Assembly (NCBI GenBank): GCA_015179125.1
Contig: WHVA01000018.1
Coordinates: forward strand, 1 to 64,000
Reading direction: 5' to 3'
Origin: Gautieria morchelliformis
Taxonomy: Eukaryota; Basidiomycota; Agaricomycetes; Gomphales; Gomphaceae
Length of the DNA: 64,000 nucleotides
Made by a program: the position numbers and the translations under genes. Shown piece after piece: positions 22,014-34,651 of this stretch. The notes below the pieces were generated by a model that saw only the letters and a program-made list of their open reading frames with translations, made no database searches and was not told the DNA's origin. Position 1 is the first letter of the stretch; each line of letters starts with the position of its first letter.

Positions 22014-22659
22014 GGGGGATGGTTGTAACTGTCATATATGTGTATATGTAATTTAGCTCATCTATATTTCATAAAATATATCACAATTGAGGCAGTTGCC
22101 AGCACCTGTAAGGCATGCTTAATCCTAGCCTCAAAGTTCTTTCTCACAGTCTGCTGCTCCCCCAGGAAAACATGTATACCCCATTGTCTAAACATCAATA
22201 GTTACATATCTTTGTACTATACATGCATATTATTTTAAACATACCTTCTAATCAGATCTCTCAACCATATATAATAATATAGTACAGGTATTGCCCATAC
22301 TTGCTTCTATATTCTGTGATTGTACATCTAACATGTTTCATATCTATTTCTAACATGTACTCATATGGTCCATACTTGCCTCTACATTCTATCATCATAC
22401 ATGTAACAAGCTTCATATATACTTTCAATATATAGTCATCCACATCCTCTCTGAAATTTATCTGTTATCTCAATACACACCATGCTTTAGCACATACAAC
22501 CATATTTTTAAATATCAGAACATTCAAAAAATTTTAGGATGTCCACAATATACAAGTTGCTCAAAATCATGTATTATGAATTTGGTTAGGGTTGAGATTT
22601 TAAAAGATATCTCATATATCCTAGAAGAATGTACATTGTTGTCAATGTGACCATCCTCC
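22014..22659 (+). mobile_element. Element B (non-autonomous inverted-repeat element), unit 1 copy
   Basis: About 646 bp with short terminal inverted repeats (gggggatgg at left, ccatcctcc at right) flanked by ATT on both sides. It encodes nothing. The same family occurs at 31430-32075, 54186-54758 (opposite orientation) and 63128-63699. Copies share long internal AT-rich sequence including cacagtctgctgctccccca. It looks like a MITE or similar cut-and-paste derivative. Confidence 0.75.
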
Positions 22660-23879
22660 ATTCACATTTTTGGCTGTTAAAGGGCGATTTTCACACATTT
22701 CACAGCTTCTGCATCCTTCAGAGGGATGTATTTACCATAAATGGTTCAGGACTTTAATATAGGAGGATAATCAAAAATGTCAAGTGATACAGCATATATG
22801 AGTACATAATATCTATTACAAGAGTATCAAGAACAACATATAGGAATATATAGTAGTATTTATAAGGAGAATAATAGATGTTATTAGAAGATATTTAAAC
22901 ATCTTGGAGATATATATACATATGAGAGGGTATTAGACTACAAGATAGAGTAATAGATACTTGGACAGATACTTCTAACAGATATGAGTAGGAGTATTAG
23001 TATGAATAGTTATAATGAGAGAGTATTAGAGTACAATATGAAGTAATAGTAGTTGTCTAGATATTTGTAATATATATGAGAAGGAGTATTAATATGAATA
23101 GTTTTAATGATATAATGTATATTAAAAGTTGGTAGAAAAAATAAGAAGAGGCATAAAAATCAAAAGAGGTGTTCTTGTCGGTGGAGGCACCGCTTGGGGG
23201 GGACAAAAGTAAATTTATTTATATCCCAACAATAAAATTGCCATATACTTTCACCCTCTTCTTTTCTATAATCTGAGAATAAAATGGGTGAAGCTACATG
23301 TAATAAAAAGTTTCAACCATCTGCCATAGGTGTATTAAATGCTACTATAATGTATTTGAGGAATCAGTTGGGAACTGAGTTCCCAGTGACTGTTTGAATG
23401 GCACTGGAGGCATGGAAAAATTTCTCAAGACAGAAAACCCTCTGAAGAATCCTATGGAAATTCCATGTTTCTTGAGAGTTCCCTGAGATAGGAAATTTAT
23501 AGGAGATTCAATGTTTTATAGGACTTTCCAATGTTCAGGAAATTGTATAAACACTGTACAAATATCACCCACGAAATTGTGAGGAAACTGCCTCCATGTA
23601 CTGACAGTTTAACCATGATTTCCTATCTAAGGAAATCATGAGTAAATTCTACATTTCTTCAGAGTTTTCTGGTACAGGAAAATAGTAGGAAATTGTGCAC
23701 AACTTTCCATGAAATCTTGTGAAAATTTTGTATTTCTCTATGATTTCCTGACCTGGGAAATTATATTATATACATAGTTTCTATGGCAGGAAATTCACAA
23801 TATCTCAATGATTTCCTGAAGATTTCCTGGGTTGAGAAATAGTCCTCAAAGCAGAACAGTGCCTTAAAAATTTCAATGA
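22660..23879. other. AT-rich non-coding stretch
   Basis: No gene seen. The part 22800-23130 is made of loosely repeated agtattag/atgaatag strings. The part 23400-23880 repeats ggaaat and its complement many times, with a perfect 11-bp hairpin at 23614-23640 (catgatttcct, 5-bp loop). Confidence 0.5.
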
Positions 23880-23929
23880 AACTTGTGCACAAGAGCAGCA
23901 GGAGAACTGGGAGAGAATTGCGGGAGAGC

Positions 23930-24110
23930 TGCAGGCGAAGTGTGGGAAAAGTGTGGGAGAAGTGTGGGAGAAGTGTGGGAGAAGTGTGGGAGAAGTGAGG
24001 GAGAAGTGTGGGAGAACTGCAGGAGAAGTGTTGGAGAAGTGTTGGAGAAGTGTCAGAGAACTGTTGGAGAGCTGTGGGAGAACCACAGGAGAGCTGCAGG
24101 AGAACTGTGG
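23930..24110 (+). repeat. 12-bp minisatellite, unit 1 copy
   Basis: Units of agtgtgggagaa repeat about a dozen times with variants (agtgttggagaa, actgcaggagaa). Frames across it on both strands are repeat artefacts, not genes. It directly precedes an LTR and ends in a purine-rich tract. Confidence 0.85.
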
Positions 24111-24123
24111 TGGGGGAGAATGG

Positions 24124-25103
24124 TGTCAAGATTGGATTCTAGGTGTTAATATTGTGTATTAGTGAACACAGTGAATGCCCAAATGGCTTGTGCAAGAAGG
24201 GTGTAGTTTGGCCAATAAGGTTAAGCCAATAGAAGTGTAGAAGGTAAGAGGGCTACCTGAATGGAGCTCGCCCTAGTCGTAGTGAAATAGCCCATGATAC
24301 TTCATGATGTAATGTACAAGGTCTCATGGAAAGGTTGTGTAGTAGTAACAATCCTTTAGCCAGTGAAGATACTCCTTTGGAACCCTTTGCCAACAGCACC
24401 AACAATGGTATGAAGACTAGAGTAGTGAAGGTGAAGTATGGAAACTCACCAGTGGTGCTCAAGTCCTCCTCTGGTCTAAGGGAGTAGTCTATTGAAGAGG
24501 GCTCAAGACGATAGTCACAGTGAGGTCAAGTTTTGCACAAGATAGATGTATGATAATTGAACTGTAGAATATACATGCGAATGAAAACTACTTATACCGA
24601 ATGCTCATATGATATCAGCGAATAGGAAAGAGGCCGTCATGAGTCAGGGTTGGATAGGGGTGCGTAGTCAGGATACAAATAGATGAAACACATATACAAT
24701 GGAGGAAAGGAGGGGTGCGAACATGAAACAATCGGGGAAGAGAGGACAAAGGCATCTATGTAAGAAAATATGCCTTTAGACCTGCATGCATGTTACCCTG
24801 CATGGACTCTTGGTCTGCTGGGTTGATCCTACATCATCTATGGGTAGGATGTCCCGCGAATGCATTATGGCCATAGGAACACCCAAAGGGTGTTGAGTCA
24901 GGAAGGTGATGGGGCTAGTGATTAACCATAACTCCAGGTAAAGGATGTCAATTGTGTTTGATGGTGTGCCTACTGGCAAATGATGTGAGTAGTTAATTGT
25001 CATTCAGATAATTTGGCAAAGGGTGATCGGGGCAAACATAGAGATGGAGTGATGAAAAGGGATGATGGGGGTAACTGGATACAAGAATAAACGAGTCATG
25101 ACA
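24124..25103 (+). repeat. LTR of family D (980 bp), unit 1 copy
   Basis: Begins TGTCAAGATTGG and ends GTCATGACA. A purine tract (gtggtgggggagaatgg) precedes it. Related copies are at 33540-34519, 35065-36058 and, inverted, 43015-44015, where a target duplication proves the ends. No matching 5-bp flanks are seen here (aatgg against gtatc), so it may be one LTR of a deleted element. Confidence 0.75.
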
Positions 25104-25235
25104 GTATCCCCCTCCTAGCTTCAGAGTCCAACGATGTAGTGTTCTGCTGTGAGGGGAAAGGCATAAGGACGTAATGGGTCCCCTGATGAGATCTCTGAAG
25201 CCTGGGCCCTATCTCGCTGTGTGGTCGGTGCATGG
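25104..25235. other. End of duplication unit 1
   Basis: Non-coding sequence that ends catgg. In unit 2 the same bases continue into unique DNA at 34652, so this is the right breakpoint. Confidence 0.6.
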
Positions 25236-25666
25236 CAGTCCACCGCGGCTCAGTCCCCCGCGGCTCAGTCCCCCGCGGCTCAGTCCCCCGCGGCTCAGTC
25301 CCCCGCGGCTCAGTCCCCCGCGGCTCAGTCCACCGCGGCTCAGTCCCCCGCGGCTCAGTCCCCCGCGGCTCAGTCCACCGCGGCTCAGTCCACCGCGGCT
25401 CAGCCCACCACGGTTCAGTCCACCGTGATTCAATCCACTGCGACTCAGTCCACCGCAACTCAATCCAGCGCAGCTCAGTCCACCGCGACTCAATTCACCG
25501 CGACTCAGTCAGTTTCTTTCTCCACTTTCAGTGTATGTACCACTCATCCTCCCTCAGCTCTAATACTGCCTCACGCATGGCCATGGGTGGTCTGTCTACG
25601 CCATTATACACGAGTTGCGTGACAGTTCTCGCTGGGATCTTCCTTGGTGCTTGGGCCATTCTATAG
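25236..25666 (+). pseudogene. 5'-truncated copy of the QSPAA-repeat protein gene
   Basis: The copy begins inside the minisatellite, so the promoter, signal-peptide exon, first intron and N-terminal domain are absent. The rest, including the GPI-like tail ending at 25666, matches unit 1. Any protein would have to start from a non-native codon and would not be secreted. It is dead by position, not by decay. Confidence 0.85.
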
Positions 25667-25940
25667 GGAGACTATGGAAAAGGTGTTTTGTCAATGGACG
25701 CTTGCCAGGTCTAGTATGAGCTTTGTAGCTGTGTCATTTCCAGCCATTCATTGTACTTGACTCGTGGTTATGTTATATTTTCTGGGCTCAACCGCGCGAG
25801 CTAGAGATCGGCCAAGTCCCATGTTCCTTAACTATTTTTTGATATTCCTATATCGTTAGTATGAATATTTCTTTAGTTTTATGTAATATGTACTAAATTA
25901 CTATTTTGGGGCCACAAATGTATATATATAGCCTAATTAA

Positions 25941-26864
25941 AGGCAACTGAATGTCCGCCTACTGGGTGACTATGTCTCGCCAGAATTCGAGGAGCTGGGG
26001 GTCAACACACCTTGCCGGACTCGGGAAAGGTCAGAGGGCCGCACGCTCAGATACGATGGAGAGGTATTGTTCTCAGACCCAGGAATGCTACACTATTTAG
26101 GTGTCGTGATTGGTAGACATATATTCCTTGATTTGCAACGAGGTGACCTCTCCTCGTTGCTAAAATACGCTATTCCCTTATCTAGATACATGATGTCGTG
26201 GCCCGAATATCCGTGACCTAAACGCGGTGAATTTTCAAGGAGAAGTATTGGCCTTAGATACATTTCGTTCTTAAGTTGTCAGACTGGTCACCCAATACTA
26301 CGGGTATTATGTTCCGGAGAATTTTGCACCAACAGGCACAGGATGCAGGAGAGGCGCTACCACATTGAACCCGTTCCAATGCTCAAAGAGGTGTGATGGG
26401 AAAGACTCGTAGTTTTGTGCCTCAGCTATAAGTTGCGGGTCGTACCGAGTTTCGCCGCCACACGGATTTCACCGTTAAAGGCCCCTTGGTACTGCACCGA
26501 TTTAGCTGTTGAATGTGAGTGCAAGATGGTCATCGCTCTGGATTCGGCCATCTGCAATGGTCTCCACCACTATAATGGGCCCTTTGTACAACCCGTCATA
26601 CATAGTAGCGGCAGGGCTAATCTCGTGGAGATGCTCTTCTCGCCTCGATCGACTCTCATTAGTATCTCGGCTGCCCTCGACCTTACCCACACGGACCTTA
26701 TGCACTGTTGTGGCAGGTATGATTATTTCCCTGGTTGTCACACTTCTCACTCCTGTTGTATCAGGATTCGAATCACGACACAAGGTACCCGTATTCTTGC
26801 GGTTGATGCCAGGCGTGTGTTGCTGTCAACGGCAGGCTGTCTCCGAGTGACGGCCGATGCTTGA
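25941..26864 (+). pseudogene. Second copy of the unrecognised two-TGA frame
   Basis: Identical to 16526-17434 except for one extra C at 26674-26676, which switches the last third of the reading frame to end at 26864. Which unit carries the ancestral frame is not clear. No function is assigned. Confidence 0.4.
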
Positions 26865-27063
26865 TGCCCTGACCTCGATGTATGAAGCTGAGAATTTCAA
26901 AATAACAACAGAAATCGGGAACTTTTAACCATTAAAAATCACTCAGCCCAATTGAGACCAGGTGTATACACAGCCTTCTACCTCGACTGATATCACTCTT
27001 ATAACAGAAATTGTGTGCGCAGTCGACTCTTCTACTTGAAAATTTCTCCCCGTGCTCGCGACA

Positions 27064-29354
27064 ATGCTTAGGGTTGCTGTAATTCTACTCTTCATCCCTG
27101 CTGCCACATGTTCAAGCAGTAAGTACAATACTTTAAGACCTTGCACAGAGAACTTATGTCTTCTGCCAGTAAAAAGAAATTACATTCCATTGGCGGCACC
27201 TCTTCAAAATGGAACGATGGCGTTACAGGTGAACTGTTCACTCGCGGTGAAAGCTCAAATGAAATTACGAACCAGCAATGAAGTGCCCTGCGACTCCGCT
27301 ACTCCCGGACACATGTCTTGGAACTCGTGGCTGCTGTTCAAACGATGAAATCCAGAAGGCTGTGATTTCATTACTATGCGGGAGTTATTCAGAAAATGTG
27401 GCTTTGGAATTTTTTCAATATGATCTCAACGGTAACGTCGTCGGCAGATTGCCACGTTGCAGGAGCATCTGACATGTAGCTGTAGTCCAAGTAGCCTTGT
27501 GCCATTTTGATGGCCACAGCACGGACAACGTGCAGCTCCTGCTCACACCGAATGTCTCGGCTTCCCTGGACAGTATGAGTGCACTAGATGAACGTGTGTG
27601 AAACTCACTGATTTTACTTACTGTAATGCCCTCTTGGTCTGCTTACTAAGTGGTTCGGATCCTTTGCAGAGCTGAGACAACAGCAAGCCATATATCTTGC
27701 ACTCCAGGTGATCGGCGGTCACATTGGACTTCCAATCCTCCTCCTTTTCTCTATCTTTTGCAGAACGGCGAAACGGGATCTTACATTTCTTAACTTTTGC
27801 TTCACTTGGATATTTTCCAGCATAACCTTCTCTGTCGGGTGAGTGAAATGCTTGTCATATTTCGGGGTCTTGTCCCTTCACTACGGGATACGGCAGACTA
27901 TACCGTTTGGGACCAGCAAGTTCATTTTATGGAGTCCTTCTTCCATTCATCCACTCCGACCAGGAGTGCTTGAACCAGGCAGCACTTGTCTCCGGAGCTC
28001 AGGCGATGACAGATACAGCCATGTGTGCATTGATTGTTCAGGTAGCCATTTTCTATTGTCATGATGAGTACACAATTCACACACACACAGCTTTGGTTTG
28101 ATTTCAGAGCTGCTATTCATGGGCCTCGTAGTCCCAGACAAATTCAATGGACGAGAGCTACTGTAAGTCTCGTTTGTCATCGCCTGTCATTTGGCATTTA
28201 TGAGACCTTTCTTCACTACAACAGCTTCTAGCAGCGCCTTATGTGGCTCTACTGGCGTTCTCGTTGCCGGCTCTCGGCACTCGTGTTAACTTAGTCAGAC
28301 CTTATTGCTTCTACGGCTAAGCCTCTGATTTTGAATCTATTTTCAGTTTCGATCTGGAAGATTAAATGCCTCTCAGATGAGTTTTTATTGTATGTTATTC
28401 AATAATAACATCTTGTGAGCACTTTCCATGCCGTCACCTAGACTTTGCAAACCAACTATGACCTCCACAGCCTTATCTCCTTGTACACTGTATTGCTCGC
28501 CATCTTGATTGTCACTCTCATATTTGATGGTAAGTTGACCCTCACTGTGTTGCTCCCCTAACCTGTTTCAAAGCATTCATAATCCACATTCTGTACCGCC
28601 GTTGGCAGTTTTTTAAGCGGACTGGAGTGAAGACACTTGAAGTACCACTCTCTGTAGCGGTTCGTGTCGTCATCTTTTGCGCATATCGCCTTGTGGTAGC
28701 TGTGTAAGTTCCCTTTCACCATATGCTGTCTCTGTGTCATGTGTCTGATCATTTGCATGGATACCTGCTCGGCTACATACGGACTTCCCAACATGAAAGA
28801 GCGTATGTGGCAACTATGCTTAACGCTCAGGGAATCCATGTCCTCACAAGTGGCCCTGGTTTACTTACAATTTATGACTTTGCGGGGCAGGGCTTTGAAA
28901 TCCTAAGTGCGTTGTGGCCCTCATTGTGCTATAGCGACCGTTCCAATACTACCATAGACTCTTTCATCCCTGTGTGGGTAGACATGCTGCAAGCCGGAAG
29001 TGCGTTTTGGCCCTCATCGTGCTATAGCGACTGTACTATTACTCACGAGCTCCAACTGCCCTAGCCCCTCTCGTTGCCTTTCTGATCTTTGGCACGAGCA
29101 AGGTGAGCGTCGTTGTTCTAGTAATTCCGCAGCTGGAGCTGCTATCTCAGGAATTTCTTGATGCCTTGAGGTTTTGGAGATGGTTCAACCCCATTCTCGC
29201 TACTTCAATGTTCTGTCGCAGAAGGTCTCCAGTCACCCCAAGGGACTCCAATGCATATGGAGAGGTTGTTGATCAGGAGAGTATAGTCTTCGGCGGTAGC
29301 GCATTGGATATTACGCAAGAAATGAAGAGTACGGATGAGTGTTTGCCCCTGTAG
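27064..29354 (+). CDS. Seven-TM receptor-like protein with secreted N-terminal domain (unit 2, open)
   Basis: Same exon plan as the unit 1 copy shifted by 9415-9416 bases: start ATG 27064, stop 29352-29354. Exon 5 here has two G at 27767-27768, so the frame reads SIFCRTAKRDLTFLNFCFTW without a break. This is the expected pattern of the family. Introns are about 48-76 nt with GT-AG ends; the stretch between the sixth helix and the IPVWVDMLQAG exon is the least certain. Predicted topology: cleaved signal peptide, about 100-residue Cys-bearing ectodomain, seven helices, and a charged cytoplasmic tail of about 60 residues. The ligand is unknown. Confidence 0.72.
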
Positions 29355-29976
29355 TTTTTCGTTTCAATTTGCTTTGACAATTTGTCACAGTCACTATCTA
29401 TTTTATCAGTTTAGTCTCATGTTGTATTCTGTGGTTCTTGTATATCTGTGTCGCCGCACATTTCAGTTGCAACTTTCGGGTTGCATTGTCATGGTTTTGT
29501 GACCTATGCAGTTTCTGGCCCACCGTTAGGATCCTAGAGGAGGCATCGAGTTTCTATTCAATTGAAGGTAGTTAGCAGAAGGTGGATGAGTGAAAAGACT
29601 AGAAGAGGGAGCATGGCCCAGAGAATAACATGATAATCACATCCAATTGATAGAAATCATAATTATCCTGCCAGACACGTCAGGGAGAGCGGTGGACGGG
29701 TGTCACTTTTAAGTGCTTCCCTGCTCATTTGAACATGATGAAGCATTGTATATGCCTAATGCGATAGCATTAATTGACTGTTTTTCTGGCTGTGCACCAT
29801 CTGTACCTGACCGAGCGCTGACTGGGTATATGTAGGGAAAGCAGAACACTTGACAGATGCGGATAACGGGATGAAAACTGCTACACAGGTGCCTGGGACT
29901 TATCTGGCAGTGAGGCGTTGGGAAAGGCATTTTTGGAATATAATGTCAACCAGTGCCTTGAACAAGTGAAATATAT

Positions 29977-30935
29977 TGCTTAGTGGTCGAAACCACTATA
30001 TTCGCCTCTCTTCTGTGTACTGACTAAGCCTATCGAGGCGCGTCCAGCACTGATGAAAGAGGGTCATGTGATCGTGTCGACAGAAGATCGGTGTCGATCC
30101 AACGAATAATCAGATCAAAAGCATTCGCTTTTGAGGGAGTATAGAGTAAACAGTGATAGTAAATCCTCGACGAAGATTTTTAGAATAAACTATCAAGATC
30201 TGAGCTCTGTAGCTATCAAACAATACTACAGTAATTTTAGGAGGCAGAAATAATTGATTCTGGATGATTTCGTTCATACATTCGTGCTAGCTATTTATAC
30301 TATTTTAGTAGTAACTACCAGTACTCAAGATATTGGACAGATGGGTCGAAAAGCTGTTTGTAACTAAGGAGTGACTAATTTATAGTCATAAAGTCATGGG
30401 GTGATGGGGATGATGGTAGGATTGTCTGGGCTTTGGAATAGAGATCTGTACCTAGTATACAAAGCCCCTGTCCACATGATGTTGAGATAGTAATCAGTCA
30501 GTTGTGTCATGGAGCTCAAATAGAAAAATGGAACTATATCTTCCCTGCCTAGCATAAATGCTAGGCTTGGTAATGGGGCCACTGTCTCTGTGCCTTTTCT
30601 GTGGGGCAGCTAATTGAGTATGTGTGCTGTGGATGACATTCTCAAGTTACTCCACAGCACCCTATATTCCTGCGCAGTCTATTTGTCCTCTGTGGCGTTT
30701 GGTGCCCACACCCGCTCGGTGCCTGTGGCCTGGCGCCTATCGACGTCATGGCCGATGCCATCACTCAATAGGCGCGCCGTCCCTGATCGACCACACGTGG
30801 TCGATGCTCGAACTTCTGTATATTACCTGATCTATGGGTAATATAGCATATCGTAAATTCATATAGTCGTCGTCTGTGCCGACGTCCGCTGTAAATATAA
30901 TTTCTGTTTCTTTTTCTTTCTTTATTAGTTTTTCT
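29977..30935 (+). repeat. Dispersed repeat A, unit 2 copy
   Basis: Identical by eye to 20562-21520, as part of the duplicated segment. Confidence 0.75.
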
Positions 30936-31429
30936 TATATATATATGAATGATTTGAGATGAGGTAATTGCATTTAACACAACAGGCATAACACCCCAAA
31001 CCACAGACTCCGTGCGAGATGTGCGAGGAAGCTAAAGAACTCTAATCAAGGGGCAAAGTTGAGGCCTCATCAGGAAACCCGAATTGCATGTATATACCCT
31101 ATGCACGATATATACTTCTTATACCTGAGCCCTGGTTTAAGACATAACAGACCCCCCTCCCCTATCATATAGGGGATCTGGGATGTGCTATATTGTACAT
31201 ACCATATATACCATATAGACTGTACATATTCCATAGGTGATCCCAAACTTTGTCTATTATTACACCTGTTTGAGTACCTAAGGCATGTGTTGATTTTGCA
31301 CATGCTTTAGCTGCCAGACTTCAAGCAGCGATAACTCAATGAATATTGTAGAATTTTGAATCTGTGTGTATGTACATGAAAGGCAGGGCACAGAATAATA
31401 ATATATATAAAGTCACGCAATTTGACATT

Positions 31430-32075
31430 GGGGGATGGTTGTAACTGTCATATATGTGTATATGTAATTTAGCTCATCTATATTTCATAAAATATATCAC
31501 AATTGAGGCAGTTGCCAGCACCTGTAAGGCATGCTTAATCCTAGCCTCAAAGTTCTTTCTCACAGTCTGCTGCTCCCCCAGGAAAACATGTATACCCCAT
31601 TGTCTAAACATCAATAGTTACATATCTTTGTACTATACATGCATATTATTTTAAACATACCTTCTAATCAGATCTCTCAACCATATATAATAATATAGTA
31701 CAGGTATTGCCCATACTTGCTTCTATATTCTGTGATTGTACATCTAACATGTTTCATATCTATTTCTAACATGTACTCATATGGTCCATACTTGCCTCTA
31801 CATTCTATCATCATACATGTAACAAGCTTCATATATACTTTCAATATATAGTCATCCACATCCTCTCTGAAATTTATCTGTTATCTCAATACACACCATG
31901 CTTTAGCACATACAACCATATTTTTAAATATCAGAACATTCAAAAAATTTTAGGATGTCCACAATATACAAGTTGCTCAAAATCATGTATTATGAATTTG
32001 GTTAGGGTTGAGATTTTAAAAGATATCTCATATATCCTAGAAGAATGTACATTGTTGTCAATGTGACCATCCTCC
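31430..32075 (+). mobile_element. Element B, unit 2 copy
   Basis: Duplicate of 22014-22659 with the same ATT flanks. It arose by segmental duplication, not by a new insertion. Confidence 0.75.
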
Positions 32076-33345
32076 ATTCACATTTTTGGCTGTTAAAGGG
32101 CGATTTTCACACATTTCACAGCTTCTGCATCCTTCAGAGGGATGTATTTACCATAAATGGTTCAGGACTTTAATATAGGAGGATAATCAAAAATGTCAAG
32201 TGATACAGCATATATGAGTACATAATATCTATTACAAGAGTATCAAGAACAACATATAGGAATATATAGTAGTATTTATAAGGAGAATAATAGATGTTAT
32301 TAGAAGATATTTAAACATCTTGGAGATATATATACATATGAGAGGGTATTAGACTACAAGATAGAGTAATAGATACTTGGACAGATACTTCTAACAGATA
32401 TGAGTAGGAGTATTAGTATGAATAGTTATAATGAGAGAGTATTAGAGTACAATATGAAGTAATAGTAGTTGTCTAGATATTTGTAATATATATGAGAAGG
32501 AGTATTAATATGAATAGTTTTAATGATATAATGTATATTAAAAGTTGGTAGAAAAAATAAGAAGAGGCATAAAAATCAAAAGAGGTGTTCTTGTCGGTGG
32601 AGGCACCGCTTGGGGGGGACAAAAGTAAATTTATTTATATCCCAACAATAAAATTGCCATATACTTTCACCCTCTTCTTTTCTATAATCTGAGAATAAAA
32701 TGGGTGAAGCTACATGTAATAAAAAGTTTCAACCATCTGCCATAGGTGTATTAAATGCTACTATAATGTATTTGAGGAATCAGTTGGGAACTGAGTTCCC
32801 AGTGACTGTTTGAATGGCACTGGAGGCATGGAAAAATTTCTCAAGACAGAAAACCCTCTGAAGAATCCTATGGAAATTCCATGTTTCTTGAGAGTTCCCT
32901 GAGATAGGAAATTTATAGGAGATTCAATGTTTTATAGGACTTTCCAATGTTCAGGAAATTGTATAAACACTGTACAAATATCACCCACGAAATTGTGAGG
33001 AAACTGCCTCCATGTACTGACAGTTTAACCATGATTTCCTATCTAAGGAAATCATGAGTAAATTCTACATTTCTTCAGAGTTTTCTGGTACAGGAAAATA
33101 GTAGGAAATTGTGCACAACTTTCCATGAAATCTTGTGAAAATTTTGTATTTCTCTATGATTTCCTGACCTGGGAAATTATATTATATACATAGTTTCTAT
33201 GGCAGGAAATTCACAATATCTCAATGATTTCCTGAAGATTTCCTGGGTTGAGAAATAGTCCTCAAAGCAGAACAGTGCCTTAAAAATTTCAATGAAACTT
33301 GTGCACAAGAGCAGCAGGAGAACTGGGAGAGAATTGCGGGAGAGC
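32076..33345. other. AT-rich non-coding stretch, unit 2 copy
   Basis: Duplicate of 22660-23929. No gene. Confidence 0.5.
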
Positions 33346-33526
33346 TGCAGGCGAAGTGTGGGAAAAGTGTGGGAGAAGTGTGGGAGAAGTGTGGGAGAAG
33401 TGTGGGAGAAGTGAGGGAGAAGTGTGGGAGAACTGCAGGAGAAGTGTTGGAGAAGTGTTGGAGAAGTGTCAGAGAACTGTTGGAGAGCTGTGGGAGAACC
33501 ACAGGAGAGCTGCAGGAGAACTGTGG
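33346..33526 (+). repeat. 12-bp minisatellite, unit 2 copy
   Basis: Same unit number and order as the array at 23930-24110. Equal repeat number in a normally unstable array fits a very recent duplication. Confidence 0.85.
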
Positions 33527-33539
33527 TGGGGGAGAATGG

Positions 33540-34519
33540 TGTCAAGATTGGATTCTAGGTGTTAATATTGTGTATTAGTGAACACAGTGAATGCCCAAAT
33601 GGCTTGTGCAAGAAGGGTGTAGTTTGGCCAATAAGGTTAAGCCAATAGAAGTGTAGAAGGTAAGAGGGCTACCTGAATGGAGCTCGCCCTAGTCGTAGTG
33701 AAATAGCCCATGATACTTCATGATGTAATGTACAAGGTCTCATGGAAAGGTTGTGTAGTAGTAACAATCCTTTAGCCAGTGAAGATACTCCTTTGGAACC
33801 CTTTGCCAACAGCACCAACAATGGTATGAAGACTAGAGTAGTGAAGGTGAAGTATGGAAACTCACCAGTGGTGCTCAAGTCCTCCTCTGGTCTAAGGGAG
33901 TAGTCTATTGAAGAGGGCTCAAGACGATAGTCACAGTGAGGTCAAGTTTTGCACAAGATAGATGTATGATAATTGAACTGTAGAATATACATGCGAATGA
34001 AAACTACTTATACCGAATGCTCATATGATATCAGCGAATAGGAAAGAGGCCGTCATGAGTCAGGGTTGGATAGGGGTGCGTAGTCAGGATACAAATAGAT
34101 GAAACACATATACAATGGAGGAAAGGAGGGGTGCGAACATGAAACAATCGGGGAAGAGAGGACAAAGGCATCTATGTAAGAAAATATGCCTTTAGACCTG
34201 CATGCATGTTACCCTGCATGGACTCTTGGTCTGCTGGGTTGATCCTACATCATCTATGGGTAGGATGTCCCGCGAATGCATTATGGCCATAGGAACACCC
34301 AAAGGGTGTTGAGTCAGGAAGGTGATGGGGCTAGTGATTAACCATAACTCCAGGTAAAGGATGTCAATTGTGTTTGATGGTGTGCCTACTGGCAAATGAT
34401 GTGAGTAGTTAATTGTCATTCAGATAATTTGGCAAAGGGTGATCGGGGCAAACATAGAGATGGAGTGATGAAAAGGGATGATGGGGGTAACTGGATACAA
34501 GAATAAACGAGTCATGACA
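33540..34519 (+). repeat. LTR of family D, unit 2 copy
   Basis: Duplicate of 24124-25103. Confidence 0.75.
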
Positions 34520-34651
34520 GTATCCCCCTCCTAGCTTCAGAGTCCAACGATGTAGTGTTCTGCTGTGAGGGGAAAGGCATAAGGACGTAATGGGTCCCCT
34601 GATGAGATCTCTGAAGCCTGGGCCCTATCTCGCTGTGTGGTCGGTGCATGG

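Larger units (their letters stand above)
15821..25235 (+). repeat. Tandem duplication unit 1 (9415 bp)
   Basis: This stretch is repeated directly after itself as 25236-34651. The offset is 9415 at the start and 9416 at the end. The only differences I noticed are single-base homopolymer changes: 17259-17260 (cc against ccc), 18351-18353 (ggg against gg) and 21737-21741 (five against six c). Unit 1 keeps the true left flank with the 5' exon of the GPI-type gene. Confidence 0.95.
25236..34651 (+). repeat. Tandem duplication unit 2 (9416 bp)
   Basis: A second copy of 15821-25235. The junction at 25235/25236 joins catgg to the first unit of the 15-bp minisatellite with at most one base of shared sequence. 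At its right end it passes into unique DNA (ctcactccactgc). Confidence 0.95.

Noticed and set aside
15821..24110. CRISPR-like arrays
   Set aside because: The repeats are adjacent with no spacers and the DNA is eukaryotic.
23761..24162. Ser/Pro/Phe-rich and Gly/Glu/Lys-rich frames around the 12-bp array
   Set aside because: They exist only because the repeat unit is a multiple of three with no stops. No start context or homology.
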